Origin: Aalborgiella sp040079635
GTDB lineage: Bacteria > Pseudomonadota > Gammaproteobacteria > Burkholderiales > Burkholderiaceae_C
Assembly: GCA_040079635.1 (NCBI GenBank)
Contig: JBEBJY010000001.1
Location: 1-64,000, forward strand
DNA length: 64,000 nt
Reading direction: 5' to 3'
Shown: one piece after another, positions 1-7,954 of the stretch
How positions within the stretch are numbered: the first letter of the stretch is position 1
How the letters are laid out: every line of letters starts with the position of its first letter
Notes under the pieces: generated by a model
What the model saw: the letters and a program-made list of their open reading frames with translations, nothing else
Told to the model about the DNA's origin: nothing
The model's database searches: none
Translations under genes and position numbers: made by a program

Positions 1-220
1 TGGCTTTAAAGCGACCAACGGCGCTGCAAAAGTGGCGATTGCGGACTTCAATGGCACCAGTGCTGCTGGTTTAACCAACACCACCAGCCCATGTTTGAAC
101 CCAACGACATTTGAAATTTGCGCCGCGCCTGACACCTACCAATACTGGGATCCGTTCCATCCGACAGCAGCCACGGGCCACCGTCTAACAACAACTGCTT
201 TGAACGCAATCGCAGAATAA
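1..220 (+). CDS. GDSL/SGNH-family esterase, C-terminal end (partial)
   Basis: Only the last 72 residues or so are in the window; the reading frame enters at base 2 and stops at 218-220. The end carries the motif W-D-P-F-H-P-T followed by a short helix, which is the Asp/His part of the catalytic triad (block V) of GDSL/SGNH lipases and esterases. Two cysteines upstream (in PCLN and EICA) suggest a disulfide, as in exported esterases. The catalytic serine block lies outside the window, so substrate and export signal cannot be judged. The next gene is convergent, and a hairpin separates the two. Confidence 0.7.
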   Translation, partial: GFKATNGAAKVAIADFNGTSAAGLTNTTSPCLNPTTFEICAAPDTYQYWDPFHPTAATGHRLTTTALNAIAE

Positions 221-240
221 ACTTTTTACTTGCTTTGACG

Positions 241-280
241 AAAGCCGCTTTGAAATTAAGTTTCAGAGTGGCTTTTCTTT
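241..280. terminator. Bidirectional hairpin terminator
   Basis: AAAGCCGCTTTGAAA pairs with TTTCAGAGTGGCTTT around a short loop, with T-rich sequence on the plus side and A-rich sequence on the left, so it could serve both the esterase gene and convergent rsmI. The rsmI stop codon lies inside the right arm. Confidence 0.6.
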
Positions 281-1198
281 TAAGCGCAGCGCAGCTTCGT
301 AAAGCGCATTGCGCGGTGCACCCGTGATGTCTGATGCTAGTTTGACGGCAGTTTTCAAGGGCAATTCAGCCAGCAGCAGTTTCAAAATACGAGGTGCATC
401 ATCATTCTCGGCAGTGGTGACAAGCGGATGTAACACCAGCACAAATTCGCCACGCAAACGGTTGCTGTCTTGCTGCAGCCATTCGGTGAATTGACCAGCA
501 GCAAACGTCGCAATTTCTTCAAACTGTTTGGTCAACTCGCGGCCAACGGTAATGCATCGATCACCTAAAACCCCTAGTGCTTTCGCGACAGCTTCGATGC
601 GATGTGGCGCTTCTAAAAGCACAATTGAACTCGGAATAGCTTGAAGCTTCAAAATAGCAGCATCTCGTTCCATAGATTTAGTGGGCAAAAACCCCATGAA
701 CTTGAAATGGTCGCTCTGCGTGATGCCAGCCACACTTAACAACGCGGTGACGCTGCTTGCGCCAGGCAACGGCATAACGCGATAGCCAGCAGCGCGCACA
801 CCAGCGACTAGCTTAGAGCCAGGGTCGCTCACGCCGGGTGTACCTGCGTCACTGACGAAAGCGATGCGTTCGCCACGCTGTAAGCGGTTGATAATTTGCT
901 CGGTAGCTTCTAGTTCATTGTGTTGATGCACGGCTAGCATAGGTTTACCGCTGCCCACGTTGATGCCATAGGTGCGTAAAAGTGGCTGTGTGTGGCGCGT
1001 GTCTTCACAAGCAATCGCATCGACCAAATTGAGCACGTGCAAAGCACGCAAAGAAATATCTGCCAAATTGCCAATCGGCGTAGCGACCACGTACAACGTG
1101 GCCGTGGGATAACTTTGTTTTCCAGCGGCGTCTTGGGCGGCAGTTAGGCAACTGCTCCATTGGGCGTTCAGTGTTAAAGTTTGCGATGTGTCCATCAT
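263..1198 (-). CDS. rsmI: 16S rRNA (cytidine-1402 2'-O)-methyltransferase RsmI
   Basis: This enzyme 2'-O-methylates C1402 in the decoding centre of 16S rRNA using SAM. The 311-residue protein carries the family hallmark VATPIGNLADISLRAL near residues 37-52, followed by CEDTR and the glycine-rich stretch SDAGTPGVSDPG of the tetrapyrrole-methylase fold. Length is slightly above the usual 280-300 because of an N-terminal extension of about 30 residues, so the true start could be internal. It is divergent from the yraN-type gene; the same neighbourhood (rsmI, yraN, diaA, BON lipoprotein) is found in E. coli as yraL-yraN-diaA-yraP. Confidence 0.95.
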   Translation of the reverse strand: MMDTSQTLTLNAQWSSCLTAAQDAAGKQSYPTATLYVVATPIGNLADISLRALHVLNLVDAIACEDTRHTQPLLRTYGINVGSGKPMLAVHQHNELEATEQIINRLQRGERIAFVSDAGTPGVSDPGSKLVAGVRAAGYRVMPLPGASSVTALLSVAGITQSDHFKFMGFLPTKSMERDAAILKLQAIPSSIVLLEAPHRIEAVAKALGVLGDRCITVGRELTKQFEEIATFAAGQFTEWLQQDSNRLRGEFVLVLHPLVTTAENDDAPRILKLLLAELPLKTAVKLASDITGAPRNALYEAALRLKEKPL

Positions 1199-1228
1199 TG
1201 TATTAAATCTTTTATTTCTTGTCTTGTC

Positions 1229-1600
1229 ATGAAAGCCTCAGCATCCGTCACGACCAAATCTAAAGGCGATGCCGCTGAAGATGCGGCCTTGGCGCATTTG
1301 CAGGCGGCAGGTTTGAAGCTCTTACAGCGCAATTATCGAACACCCGGTAGAGGTGGCGGTGAAATTGACTTGATTATGCGAGATACAGACGGCACCTTGG
1401 TTTTTGTAGAGGTTCGTCAACGTGCGGGCTCGCTTTTTGGTGGCGCAGCAGCCAGTATCAGTTTGACCAAGCGCAATCGCATCATCTTTGCTGCTAAATA
1501 CTATTTGATGAAGCTTATCCGTATTCCTGCGTGCCGCTTTGATGTTGTACTTGTAGAAAACAACATTACTTGGATAAAAGCAGCCTTTGACGCTGCGTGA
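1229..1600 (+). CDS. YraN/UPF0102-family putative endonuclease
   Basis: A 123-residue protein of the UPF0102 family, which has a restriction-endonuclease-like fold. Visible family features are GDAAEDAALAHLQAAG near the N-terminus, then GEIDLIMRD (E45, D47) and VFVEVRQR (E61, R63), matching the conserved E-D-ExR nuclease-type residues. I chose the ATG at 1229, because the longer frame from 1181 overlaps the rsmI start and adds residues not seen in the family. The cellular role of this family is not settled. It sits upstream of the SIS gene in the order seen in many proteobacteria. Confidence 0.85.
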   Translation: MKASASVTTKSKGDAAEDAALAHLQAAGLKLLQRNYRTPGRGGGEIDLIMRDTDGTLVFVEVRQRAGSLFGGAAASISLTKRNRIIFAAKYYLMKLIRIPACRFDVVLVENNITWIKAAFDAA

Positions 1601-1666
1601 CACCCCGTAACATTAATTGAAGGACTAGATACATAGGCATTTGTAACACGGGTTATCATTACCAGC

Positions 1667-2263
1667 ATGTTAGAGCAACGTATAGAACAAAATTTCATTG
1701 ATAGTGCAGACTTGAAGTACCAGTCTGCACAGGTATTAAGCAAACCCATTGCAGAGGCGGTACAGGCCTTGCTGGCTTGTGTTACCAGCGGTGGCAAGGT
1801 ATTAGCTTGCGGTAACGGTGGGTCAGCGGCAGATGCGCAGCATTTTGCAGCTGAATTTGTAGGCCGGTATGAGCGCGAGCGGCCAGAATTAGCAGCGTTG
1901 GCGTTGACGACGGACAGCTCCATCATCACCGCCATCGCCAACGACTACGATTTCAGCGTGATTTACGCCAAACAAGTGCGTGCGCTCGGACAGGCGGGTG
2001 ATGTGTTAATCGCCATCACGACCAGCGGCAGTTCAAGCAATGTCTTAAAAGCCATCGAAGCTGCGCATGAGCGCGATATGACAGTCATTGCCTTGACGGG
2101 TAAAGGCGGCGGAAAAATGATTGCCGCTTTGCGCGAAACCGATGTGCATATTTGTGTACCGCACGACAGAACCGCACGGATTCAAGAAGTGCATCTTTTG
2201 GCCTTGCATTGCTTGTGTGATGGTGTTGATCAACAATTATTGGGTGAAAAGGAGTCTGTATGA
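1667..2263 (+). CDS. diaA: SIS-domain protein, DiaA/GmhA type
   Basis: A 198-residue single-domain SIS protein. ACGNGGSAADAQHFAAEFVGR (residues 48 on) and ITTSGSSSNV are the phosphosugar-binding loops; both are shared by phosphoheptose isomerase GmhA and the DnaA-binding initiation factor DiaA, which are hard to separate by sequence. Position between the yraN-type gene and a BON lipoprotein is the E. coli diaA position, so I favour DiaA, but many annotation systems would write gmhA (LPS heptose pathway). No other heptose genes are in the window. Its stop overlaps the next start (ATGA), which implies translational coupling. Confidence 0.85.
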   Translation: MLEQRIEQNFIDSADLKYQSAQVLSKPIAEAVQALLACVTSGGKVLACGNGGSAADAQHFAAEFVGRYERERPELAALALTTDSSIITAIANDYDFSVIYAKQVRALGQAGDVLIAITTSGSSSNVLKAIEAAHERDMTVIALTGKGGGKMIAALRETDVHICVPHDRTARIQEVHLLALHCLCDGVDQQLLGEKESV

Positions 2264-2886
2264 CTATGTTTGACAAATTACAAAAATCGTCATCAACCAT
2301 CGTTAAGACACTCGTTCTTACCAGTGTGTTGAGCAGTTTGGGTGGTTGTGCCGCCTTGGTTGTGGGTGGCGTGATGGCGGGCACTGTCATGGTTGCCACA
2401 GACCGTCGCACCTCAGGCGCTCAACTCAATGACGAAGGCATAGAAATTCGATCAGCCAATCGTCTGAAAGAAAAATTTGGCGAACGCGGTAATTTCAGTG
2501 TCACCAGCTACAACGGCCGCGTACTACTGACTGGCGAAGTGGCTGGAAACAGCGACAAACTAGCTGCTGAGCAATTGGTTTTTCAAGTTGAGAATGTCAA
2601 ACTTGTGGTGAATGAGTTGACGATTGCGGGCAGCACGTCAACTTTGAGAGAGCGTTCAAACGATACTTTGATCACCACACGTGTTAAATCTAGCTTGGTC
2701 GATTCAAAAGAACTGCCGTTCAATGCGTTCAAAGTCGTTACAGAACGCGGCGTGGTTTATTTGATGGGCAGAGTTTCACAACGGGAAGCTGACAGTGCCA
2801 CTGAGATTGCTCGCGGCGTGTCAGGTGTTGTTAAAGTTGTTCGTAGCTTTGAAATCATCAGCGAAGAAGAAGCCAAGCAGAAATAA
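2260..2886 (+). CDS. dolP: Outer-membrane lipoprotein with two BON domains (DolP/YraP-like)
   Basis: A 208-residue protein beginning with a lipoprotein signal peptide; the lipobox LGGC places the lipidated cysteine at residue 30. Two BON domains follow (roughly 60-120 and 135-200), recognisable by repeated patterns such as NVKLVVNELTI and GVVKVVRSFEI and by glycine-centred turns NGRVLLTGEV and RGVVYLMGRV. DolP in E. coli binds anionic lipid near the division site and supports envelope integrity. The start overlaps the upstream SIS gene by four bases, so the two are co-translated. It ends at a hairpin facing convergent pilU. Confidence 0.85.
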   Translation: MTMFDKLQKSSSTIVKTLVLTSVLSSLGGCAALVVGGVMAGTVMVATDRRTSGAQLNDEGIEIRSANRLKEKFGERGNFSVTSYNGRVLLTGEVAGNSDKLAAEQLVFQVENVKLVVNELTIAGSTSTLRERSNDTLITTRVKSSLVDSKELPFNAFKVVTERGVVYLMGRVSQREADSATEIARGVSGVVKVVRSFEIISEEEAKQK

Positions 2887-2894
2887 ATGCACTT

Positions 2895-2933
2895 TAAAAG
2901 AGTCGCCGCTTTATCGAACGGCGTCTTTTTTGT
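2895..2933. terminator. Terminator hairpin between the BON lipoprotein gene and pilU
   Basis: A-rich arm with GTCGCCG, loop TTTATCGA, then CGGCG and a run TCTTTTTTG. Suits termination of the plus-strand operon, and less clearly of pilU. Confidence 0.65.
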
Positions 2934-2952
2934 TTTTAAGACAATTGTGGTT

Positions 2953-4089
2953 TTAAACCACCATAAAGTGCTCTGTTCCCTCCGCCAAGTTTTTGTTTTT
3001 ACCGCGCTCGCTAGCCAGTTTGATTTGCAATCGCAAATCGTTCACGGAATCTGCATTTCGTAACGCGTCTTCGTATGAAATCGTGAATGACTCGTAAGCG
3101 TCAAATAACGCTTGGTCAAAGGTTTGCATGCCCAAATTGCGGCTTTTCTTCATGATTTCTTTGATTTCGGTGACGTCGCCTTTGAAAATCAAGTCGGAAA
3201 TCAGCGGCGTGTTCAGCATGATCTCAATCGCGGCTGTTCGGCCTTTGCCATCCTCCTTGGCAACCAAGCGCTGCGAGACAAAGGCGCGCAAATTGAGAGA
3301 CAAGTCCATCAGCAACTGTGTGCGGCGCTCTTCTGGGAAGAAGTTAATAATCCGGTCAAGCGCCTGATTGGCACTGTTGGCATGCAACGTGGCCAAACAC
3401 AAATGACCCGTTTCTGCAAAAGCAATGGCATGCTCCATCGTTTCGCGGTCGCGAATCTCGCCCATCAAAATAACATCGGGCGCTTGGCGCAATGAATTTT
3501 TCAGCGCAGCGCCCCAGCTCTCGGTGTCCGTACCGACTTCGCGCTGCGTGATCACGCAGTTTTTGTGCGGATGTACAAACTCAATCGGGTCTTCTATGCT
3601 CACGATATGGCCATAACTGTGCTCATTGCGCCAGTCAATCATCGCAGCCATCGTGGTTGATTTGCCTGACCCCGTTGCACCTACCAAGATGCACAAGCCG
3701 CGCTTAGACATGGCCACTTCTTTGAGCACCTGCGGTACGCCCAAACTGTCAACGGTAGGAATAATCGCAGGAATCGTCCGCAGCACCATGCCCACATGGC
3801 CTTGCTGCATGAACGCGCTCACCCGAAAGCGTCCTACGCCTGTGGGCGAAATCGCAAAATTACACTCTTTTGTGCGCTCAAATTCGGCAATTTGCTTGTC
3901 GTTCATGATGGCACGTGTCAGCGCCAAGGTGTGCTTGGCCGACAATGAATGCGTTGATACCTTGGTCACCATGCCGTCCACCTTGATGGCGGGCGGAAAG
4001 TCGCAGGTGATGAACAAATCGCTGCTGTTGCGTGAAACCATCAACCGCAGCAAGTCGTTGATGAATTTACTGGCTTGTTCGCGTTCCAT
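2953..4089 (-). CDS. pilU: Type IV pilus retraction ATPase PilU
   Basis: Hexameric motor ATPase that assists PilT in pilus retraction (twitching, DNA uptake). 378 residues. Walker A GATGSGKST at 137-145, Asp box IVSIEDPIEFVH, Walker B region ILMGEIRDRETM, then the His box TGHLCLATLHAN. The N-terminal PAS-like part begins SSDLFITCDFPPAIKVDG. It differs from PilT by its longer polar tail and lack of the AIRNLIREGK signature. It lies 38 bp downstream of pilT on the same strand, the usual pilT-pilU operon. Confidence 0.95.
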   Translation of the reverse strand: MEREQASKFINDLLRLMVSRNSSDLFITCDFPPAIKVDGMVTKVSTHSLSAKHTLALTRAIMNDKQIAEFERTKECNFAISPTGVGRFRVSAFMQQGHVGMVLRTIPAIIPTVDSLGVPQVLKEVAMSKRGLCILVGATGSGKSTTMAAMIDWRNEHSYGHIVSIEDPIEFVHPHKNCVITQREVGTDTESWGAALKNSLRQAPDVILMGEIRDRETMEHAIAFAETGHLCLATLHANSANQALDRIINFFPEERRTQLLMDLSLNLRAFVSQRLVAKEDGKGRTAAIEIMLNTPLISDLIFKGDVTEIKEIMKKSRNLGMQTFDQALFDAYESFTISYEDALRNADSVNDLRLQIKLASERGKNKNLAEGTEHFMVV

Positions 4090-4127
4090 GATTTTTTCCT
4101 AATGAATGGGTTTGGGTTTATCCCTGA

Positions 4128-5171
4128 TTAACCTGGGAAGTTCTCTGGCGTTTTGGCTTTACCACGCGCTTCTGCATTGGTAATCAAATTGCGTTTGACC
4201 ATCTCTGTCAAATTTTGATCCAAGGTTTGCATGCCTACGCTGTTACCTGTTTGGATGGACGAATACATCTGCGCCACTTTGCCTTCACGAATCAAATTCC
4301 GAATCGCACTGGTGCCAATCATGATTTCATGCGCGGCCACGCGGCCCGAGCCGTCTTTGGTTTTACACAGCGTTTGCGCAATCACCGCTTGCAGCGACTC
4401 TGACAACATGGCGCGCACCATTTCTTTTTCTTCGGCGGGGAAAACGTCAATAATCCGGTCAATCGTCTTCGCTGCGCTCGACGTATGCAGCGTACCGAAA
4501 ACCAAATGTCCCGTCTCAGCCGCCGTCATAGCTAGGCGAATCGTCTCCAAATCGCGCATCTCACCGACCAAAATCGCATCGGGGTCTTCGCGCAGGGCCG
4601 ATTTCAAAGCGGCCGCAAAACTTTGGGTGTGCGGCCCAACTTCGCGCTGGTTGATCAGGCATTTTTTGGAGTTATGCACAAACTCAATCGGATCTTCCAC
4701 CGTCAAAATATGGCCATGCTCGTTTTCGTTGAGGTAGTCCACCATGGCCGCCAGCGTGGTTGATTTGCCGGAACCCGTTGGGCCGGTAACAAGCACCAAA
4801 CCGCGCGGCTTCATGGCTAGTTCGGCAAAAATTTTAGGTGCATTGAGCTGTTCAAGCGTCAAAATAGTGGACGGAATCGTCCGAAACACCGCGCCAGCGC
4901 CACGATTTTGGTTGAAAGCATTCACCCGAAAACGCGCCAAACCTTCGATTTCAAACGAAAAGTCAATCTCCAAAAACTCTTCGTAGCGTTTGCGCTGGCC
5001 ATCGTTCATGATGTCGTACACCATGGCATAGACTTCTTTGTGGTCAAGCGGCTCCACATTCAGACGGCGCACATCGCCATGCACGCGAATCATAGGCGGC
5101 AGGCCGGCGGACAAATGCAAGTCCGACGCCTTGTTTTTAACGCTGAAAGCCAACAGTTGTGTGATATCCAT
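4128..5171 (-). CDS. pilT: Type IV pilus retraction ATPase PilT
   Basis: Main pilus-retraction motor. 347 residues from the ATG at 5171; a longer frame begins with TTG two codons earlier, but AAGGG about 12 bases upstream and the conserved family start MDITQLLAFSVKNKASDLHL favour the ATG. Walker A GPTGSGKST at 130-138, Asp box LTVEDPIEFVH, Walker B ILVGEMRDLETI, His box TGHLVFGTLHT, and the PilT hallmark AIRNLIREGK near the C-terminus. It is divergent from the YggS-type gene with only 35 bp between starts, a common betaproteobacterial arrangement. Confidence 0.97.
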   Translation of the reverse strand: MDITQLLAFSVKNKASDLHLSAGLPPMIRVHGDVRRLNVEPLDHKEVYAMVYDIMNDGQRKRYEEFLEIDFSFEIEGLARFRVNAFNQNRGAGAVFRTIPSTILTLEQLNAPKIFAELAMKPRGLVLVTGPTGSGKSTTLAAMVDYLNENEHGHILTVEDPIEFVHNSKKCLINQREVGPHTQSFAAALKSALREDPDAILVGEMRDLETIRLAMTAAETGHLVFGTLHTSSAAKTIDRIIDVFPAEEKEMVRAMLSESLQAVIAQTLCKTKDGSGRVAAHEIMIGTSAIRNLIREGKVAQMYSSIQTGNSVGMQTLDQNLTEMVKRNLITNAEARGKAKTPENFPG

Positions 5172-5206
5172 GCCCAATGTACCCTTAAAAACATTTATAG
5201 TTAATT

Positions 5207-5935
5207 ATGACCAACATTGCGCAAAATATAGCCGCCGTGCACCAGCGGATTCAACTAAGTTGCCACAAAGCGGGCAGAAATAGTGACGATGTGACGCTTT
5301 TAGCTGTGAGTAAAACCGTGTCGCCCGAAGCTATCAAGCTGGCGATAGCCGCTGGGCAACGCGATTTTGGCGAAAACTACATTGCTGAAGGCGTAGAAAA
5401 AATAGCCGCTCTAGCTGTAGAGACCGCTCAATATGGCTTGCAATGGCACTGCATTGGCCCCGTGCAAAGCAACAAAACTCGCTTGGTCGCACAACATTTT
5501 GACTGGGTGCACACGATTGACCGCTTAAAAATTGCCGAACGCTTGAACGAGCAACGCCCCGCTGAAGCTAAACGCTTGCAAGTGTGTATTCAGGTCAATA
5601 TCGACAACAGCCCAAGCAAAGCTGGCGTTACGCCAAATGAGGTGCTGGCCTTGGCGCAAGAAATTGCTAAATTGCCCCGTTTGCAGTTGCGGGGGATCAT
5701 GGCTATCCCTGATATACCAGATACGTTAGTTAATGGCGTAATTGATTTTGCTATAAATAATATAGCTAATAAGGCAGTATTCACGCCGGCTAGAGCCGTA
5801 TTAGACCAGTTAAATGCGTTAAATTATGGCTTAGACACATTGTCCATCGGTATGAGTGCCGACTTAGAGCCCGCTATCCAAGCCGGCAGCACCATGGTGC
5901 GGGTGGGGTCGGCTATTTTTGGTGCCAGAAACTAA
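5207..5935 (+). CDS. yggS: Pyridoxal-phosphate homeostasis protein (YggS/PLPBP family)
   Basis: A PLP-binding single-domain TIM barrel that buffers free PLP. 242 residues. The PLP lysine is K36 in LLAVSKTVSP; FGENYIAEG and WHCIGPVQSNK and the C-terminal phosphate-binding SIGMSADLEPAI...GSTMVRVGSAIFGAR are all intact. Residues 182-197 (AINNIANKAVFTPA...) are encoded by a copy of the dispersed repeat, in frame, within the helix-loop before the conserved DTLSIGMS. The gene ends 3 bp before the end of the convergent Yip1 gene. Confidence 0.95.
   Translation: MTNIAQNIAAVHQRIQLSCHKAGRNSDDVTLLAVSKTVSPEAIKLAIAAGQRDFGENYIAEGVEKIAALAVETAQYGLQWHCIGPVQSNKTRLVAQHFDWVHTIDRLKIAERLNEQRPAEAKRLQVCIQVNIDNSPSKAGVTPNEVLALAQEIAKLPRLQLRGIMAIPDIPDTLVNGVIDFAINNIANKAVFTPARAVLDQLNALNYGLDTLSIGMSADLEPAIQAGSTMVRVGSAIFGARN
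5750..5796 (-). repeat. Dispersed hairpin repeat, copy inside yggS
   Basis: Reverse orientation. Hairpin arm GCTATA...TATAGC is perfect; the core has drifted (GCAGTATTCACGCCGGCTAG in place of GCAATAAATACGCCGGCTAG). Read in the frame that gives A-I-N-N-I-A and T-P-A. Confidence 0.85.
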
Positions 5936-5938
5936 GGT

Positions 5939-6808
5939 TTACTTTTTAGCCTGCTCCATCTTTTTCGCCATTTCTTCCATCTGCTTGGCAAAAGCTTCCA
6001 TCTTCTGAGCGTCAATCTTCACTTCGCCCTCTGGCGTTTTGATGACGATAGACGCTGTATCTGGCGCGCTGGCAGCACCCGGTGTGGTGGTGATGGTGGC
6101 ATTGCCTTTTGGCGTGTTGATTGTCATTTCAGCCGGTGCGTCTTTCGCAGCGCTTCCCGCTTTTGAATTGATCTTGATCTCGCCCATCGGGGTGCTGATG
6201 GTGGCGTCACCACCACCCATGCCCATGCCTCCCATACCCATAGCCGGTGTAAACGCACGGGTCACCATGCTCAACACCACACCAGCAATGATGCTCGCAA
6301 TGATCAACACGACCATATAAACAATCGTTTTTTCCTTCGGGTTTTTCATCAACACTGGCAAACCGAGGTACATCACGTACAGTGTATACAACGCCACCAA
6401 CAGGCCGATGATGCTCAGCGCGGGCAATATATTGAACACCCCGGCCAACATCATCGGTGTGCCACCAAACACGGCTAATTTCAAACCCTGCACCAAATCG
6501 CTTTGGCCACCAAACGTAGGCGCCAAGGCGCTGGCCAGCCAGCCCATGCCAAAGGTCATAACCAGCGACAAAACGTAGGTCGTGATCATCATCGCCAAGC
6601 CACTGGCAACGGGTATTCTGAAGTTAAACCCGAAACCACCCATACCGACCAGCGACAAACCAATGAAGCTGCCAATCGCGGGAATCGCCGCCAAAATCAG
6701 CAAATAGGGCACAAACAGGGATTTTGCATCGTGCTTTTCCGCCTCGATAACAGGCCAAGTGGCTGCAGGGTTGAGCGTGATGGCTTTAGCGCGTTCGACG
6801 ATATCCAT
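5939..6808 (-). CDS. Yip1-family inner-membrane protein
   Basis: A 289-residue protein; I chose the ATG at 6808, preceded by AAAGGG at good spacing, over a longer open frame. Residues 1-30 (MDIVERAKAITLNPAATWPVI) are the typical cytoplasmic start of bacterial Yip1-domain proteins. Five or so hydrophobic segments follow between about residues 35 and 205. The tail is soluble and unusual: Gly/Met-rich (GMGMGGMGMGGG), then repeated pieces like TPMGEIKINS, TPKGNATITT and TPEGEVKIDA, and a charged amphipathic end rich in K, E and M. The repeated TP-x-GE/N-x-K/T-I segments look like tandem beta strands. Function unknown. Confidence 0.75.
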   Translation of the reverse strand: MDIVERAKAITLNPAATWPVIEAEKHDAKSLFVPYLLILAAIPAIGSFIGLSLVGMGGFGFNFRIPVASGLAMMITTYVLSLVMTFGMGWLASALAPTFGGQSDLVQGLKLAVFGGTPMMLAGVFNILPALSIIGLLVALYTLYVMYLGLPVLMKNPKEKTIVYMVVLIIASIIAGVVLSMVTRAFTPAMGMGGMGMGGGDATISTPMGEIKINSKAGSAAKDAPAEMTINTPKGNATITTTPGAASAPDTASIVIKTPEGEVKIDAQKMEAFAKQMEEMAKKMEQAKK

Positions 6809-6928
6809 AGATAACCCTTTGTAAATTGATGTTATTAAATGATTATAGGTAGCGACTATGTAACTTACAAGTCGCCAAAAGGTATAGAACTTCAGCCTAG
6901 CATGCGCTGGGGCGTTTATGATTAGCCC

Positions 6929-7936
6929 ATGTTCAGTTATCGCCACGCCTTCCACGCCGGCAACCATGCGGACGTGCTCAAGCACGCCACCTTGGTCGCC
7001 ATTCTCAATCACCTGCTTGAAAAAGACGCCGCTTTGATGGTGGTAGATACCCACGCCGGTGCAGGACTTTACCGTTTAGACGGGGACTATGCCGAAACCA
7101 GCGGTGAATCTGTCGAAGGCTATAAAAAGCTGATTCAAAGCCAAATTCAAAGTCAAAATAGCGCCAACATCACCCCCAAAAAAGAGCTTGTAGCCGGCGT
7201 ATCTCCTGCCTCAGTAGCTACTAAAAATGTAGCAAAATCTACTAAAACAACCAAAACTATTGCGCCAACCGTACTCGCGCCGCTGTTGCAAAATTACCTC
7301 AATGTCGTTGCCGAATTTAACAAAACCGGCAGCCACCGCGTCTACCCAGGTTCGCCCTTCATCATTCAGCAGCTATTGCGCGAGCACGACAAGCTCAAAT
7401 TGTTTGAGCTGCACCCCACCGATTCACGCACCCTGTCCGACAACATCGCCCAACTCAACGCAGGCCGCAAAATTGCTGTATTGGCGCAAGATGGCTTTGA
7501 AGGCGTGAAAAAGTTTTTGCCACCGCCCGCCCGCCGTGCGCTGGTGCTGTGCGACCCCAGTTACGAAATGAAGGACGATTACGCGCGGGTTTTGGCCATG
7601 GTGCAAGACGCCATGGTGCGCTTCGCCACCGGCACCTACGCCGTCTGGTACCCCATTATTCCGCGCCCCGAAGCACACGATTTGCCGAAACGCCTCAAGA
7701 CCTTGGCCACCAAACTGGGTAAAAGCTGGCTGCACGCCACGCTAACGGTTAAATCCAGCAAGCTGACGACCGACGCCGAGGGCGAAACCGTCCGCCCCGG
7801 CCTCCCAGCCAGCGGCATGTTCATCATCAACCCGCCCTTCACCCTGAAACCCGCACTGGCACTGGCTTTGCCGCAAATGGTGGAGGCGTTGGGGCAGGAT
7901 AGGAATGCGGCGTTTGGGTTGGAATCTGGGGGTTAA
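6929..7936 (+). CDS. rlmJ: 23S rRNA (adenine-2030 N6)-methyltransferase RlmJ
   Basis: SAM-dependent methylation of A2030 in 23S rRNA. 335 residues, longer than the usual 280 or so. The start MFSYRHAFHAGNHADVLKH is diagnostic, followed by DTHAGAGLY (SAM site), YPGSP, and the catalytic DPSYE near residue 210 (variant of the DPPYE motif). The extra length lies mainly at residues 70-110, a Ser/Thr/Lys/Gln-rich stretch containing a dispersed repeat copy in frame (residues 87-102); this is a surface loop between the SAM-binding region and LPLLxxYL, so activity is probably kept. Convergent with ilvA. Confidence 0.93.
   Translation: MFSYRHAFHAGNHADVLKHATLVAILNHLLEKDAALMVVDTHAGAGLYRLDGDYAETSGESVEGYKKLIQSQIQSQNSANITPKKELVAGVSPASVATKNVAKSTKTTKTIAPTVLAPLLQNYLNVVAEFNKTGSHRVYPGSPFIIQQLLREHDKLKLFELHPTDSRTLSDNIAQLNAGRKIAVLAQDGFEGVKKFLPPPARRALVLCDPSYEMKDDYARVLAMVQDAMVRFATGTYAVWYPIIPRPEAHDLPKRLKTLATKLGKSWLHATLTVKSSKLTTDAEGETVRPGLPASGMFIINPPFTLKPALALALPQMVEALGQDRNAAFGLESGG
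7188..7234 (+). repeat. Dispersed hairpin repeat, copy inside rlmJ
   Basis: Forward orientation. The stem is GCTAC...GTAGC, a paired change relative to GCTAT...ATAGC. Translated as L-V-A-G-V-S-P-A-S-V-A-T-K-N-V-A; the stop position of the intergenic form (GCC TAA) reads GCC TCA. Confidence 0.85.
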
Positions 7937-7954
7937 ACGCCAGTTTAAGGGTGG

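Noticed and set aside
1501..1941. Minus-strand ORF across yraN and diaA
   Set aside because: Shadow of two conserved plus-strand genes.
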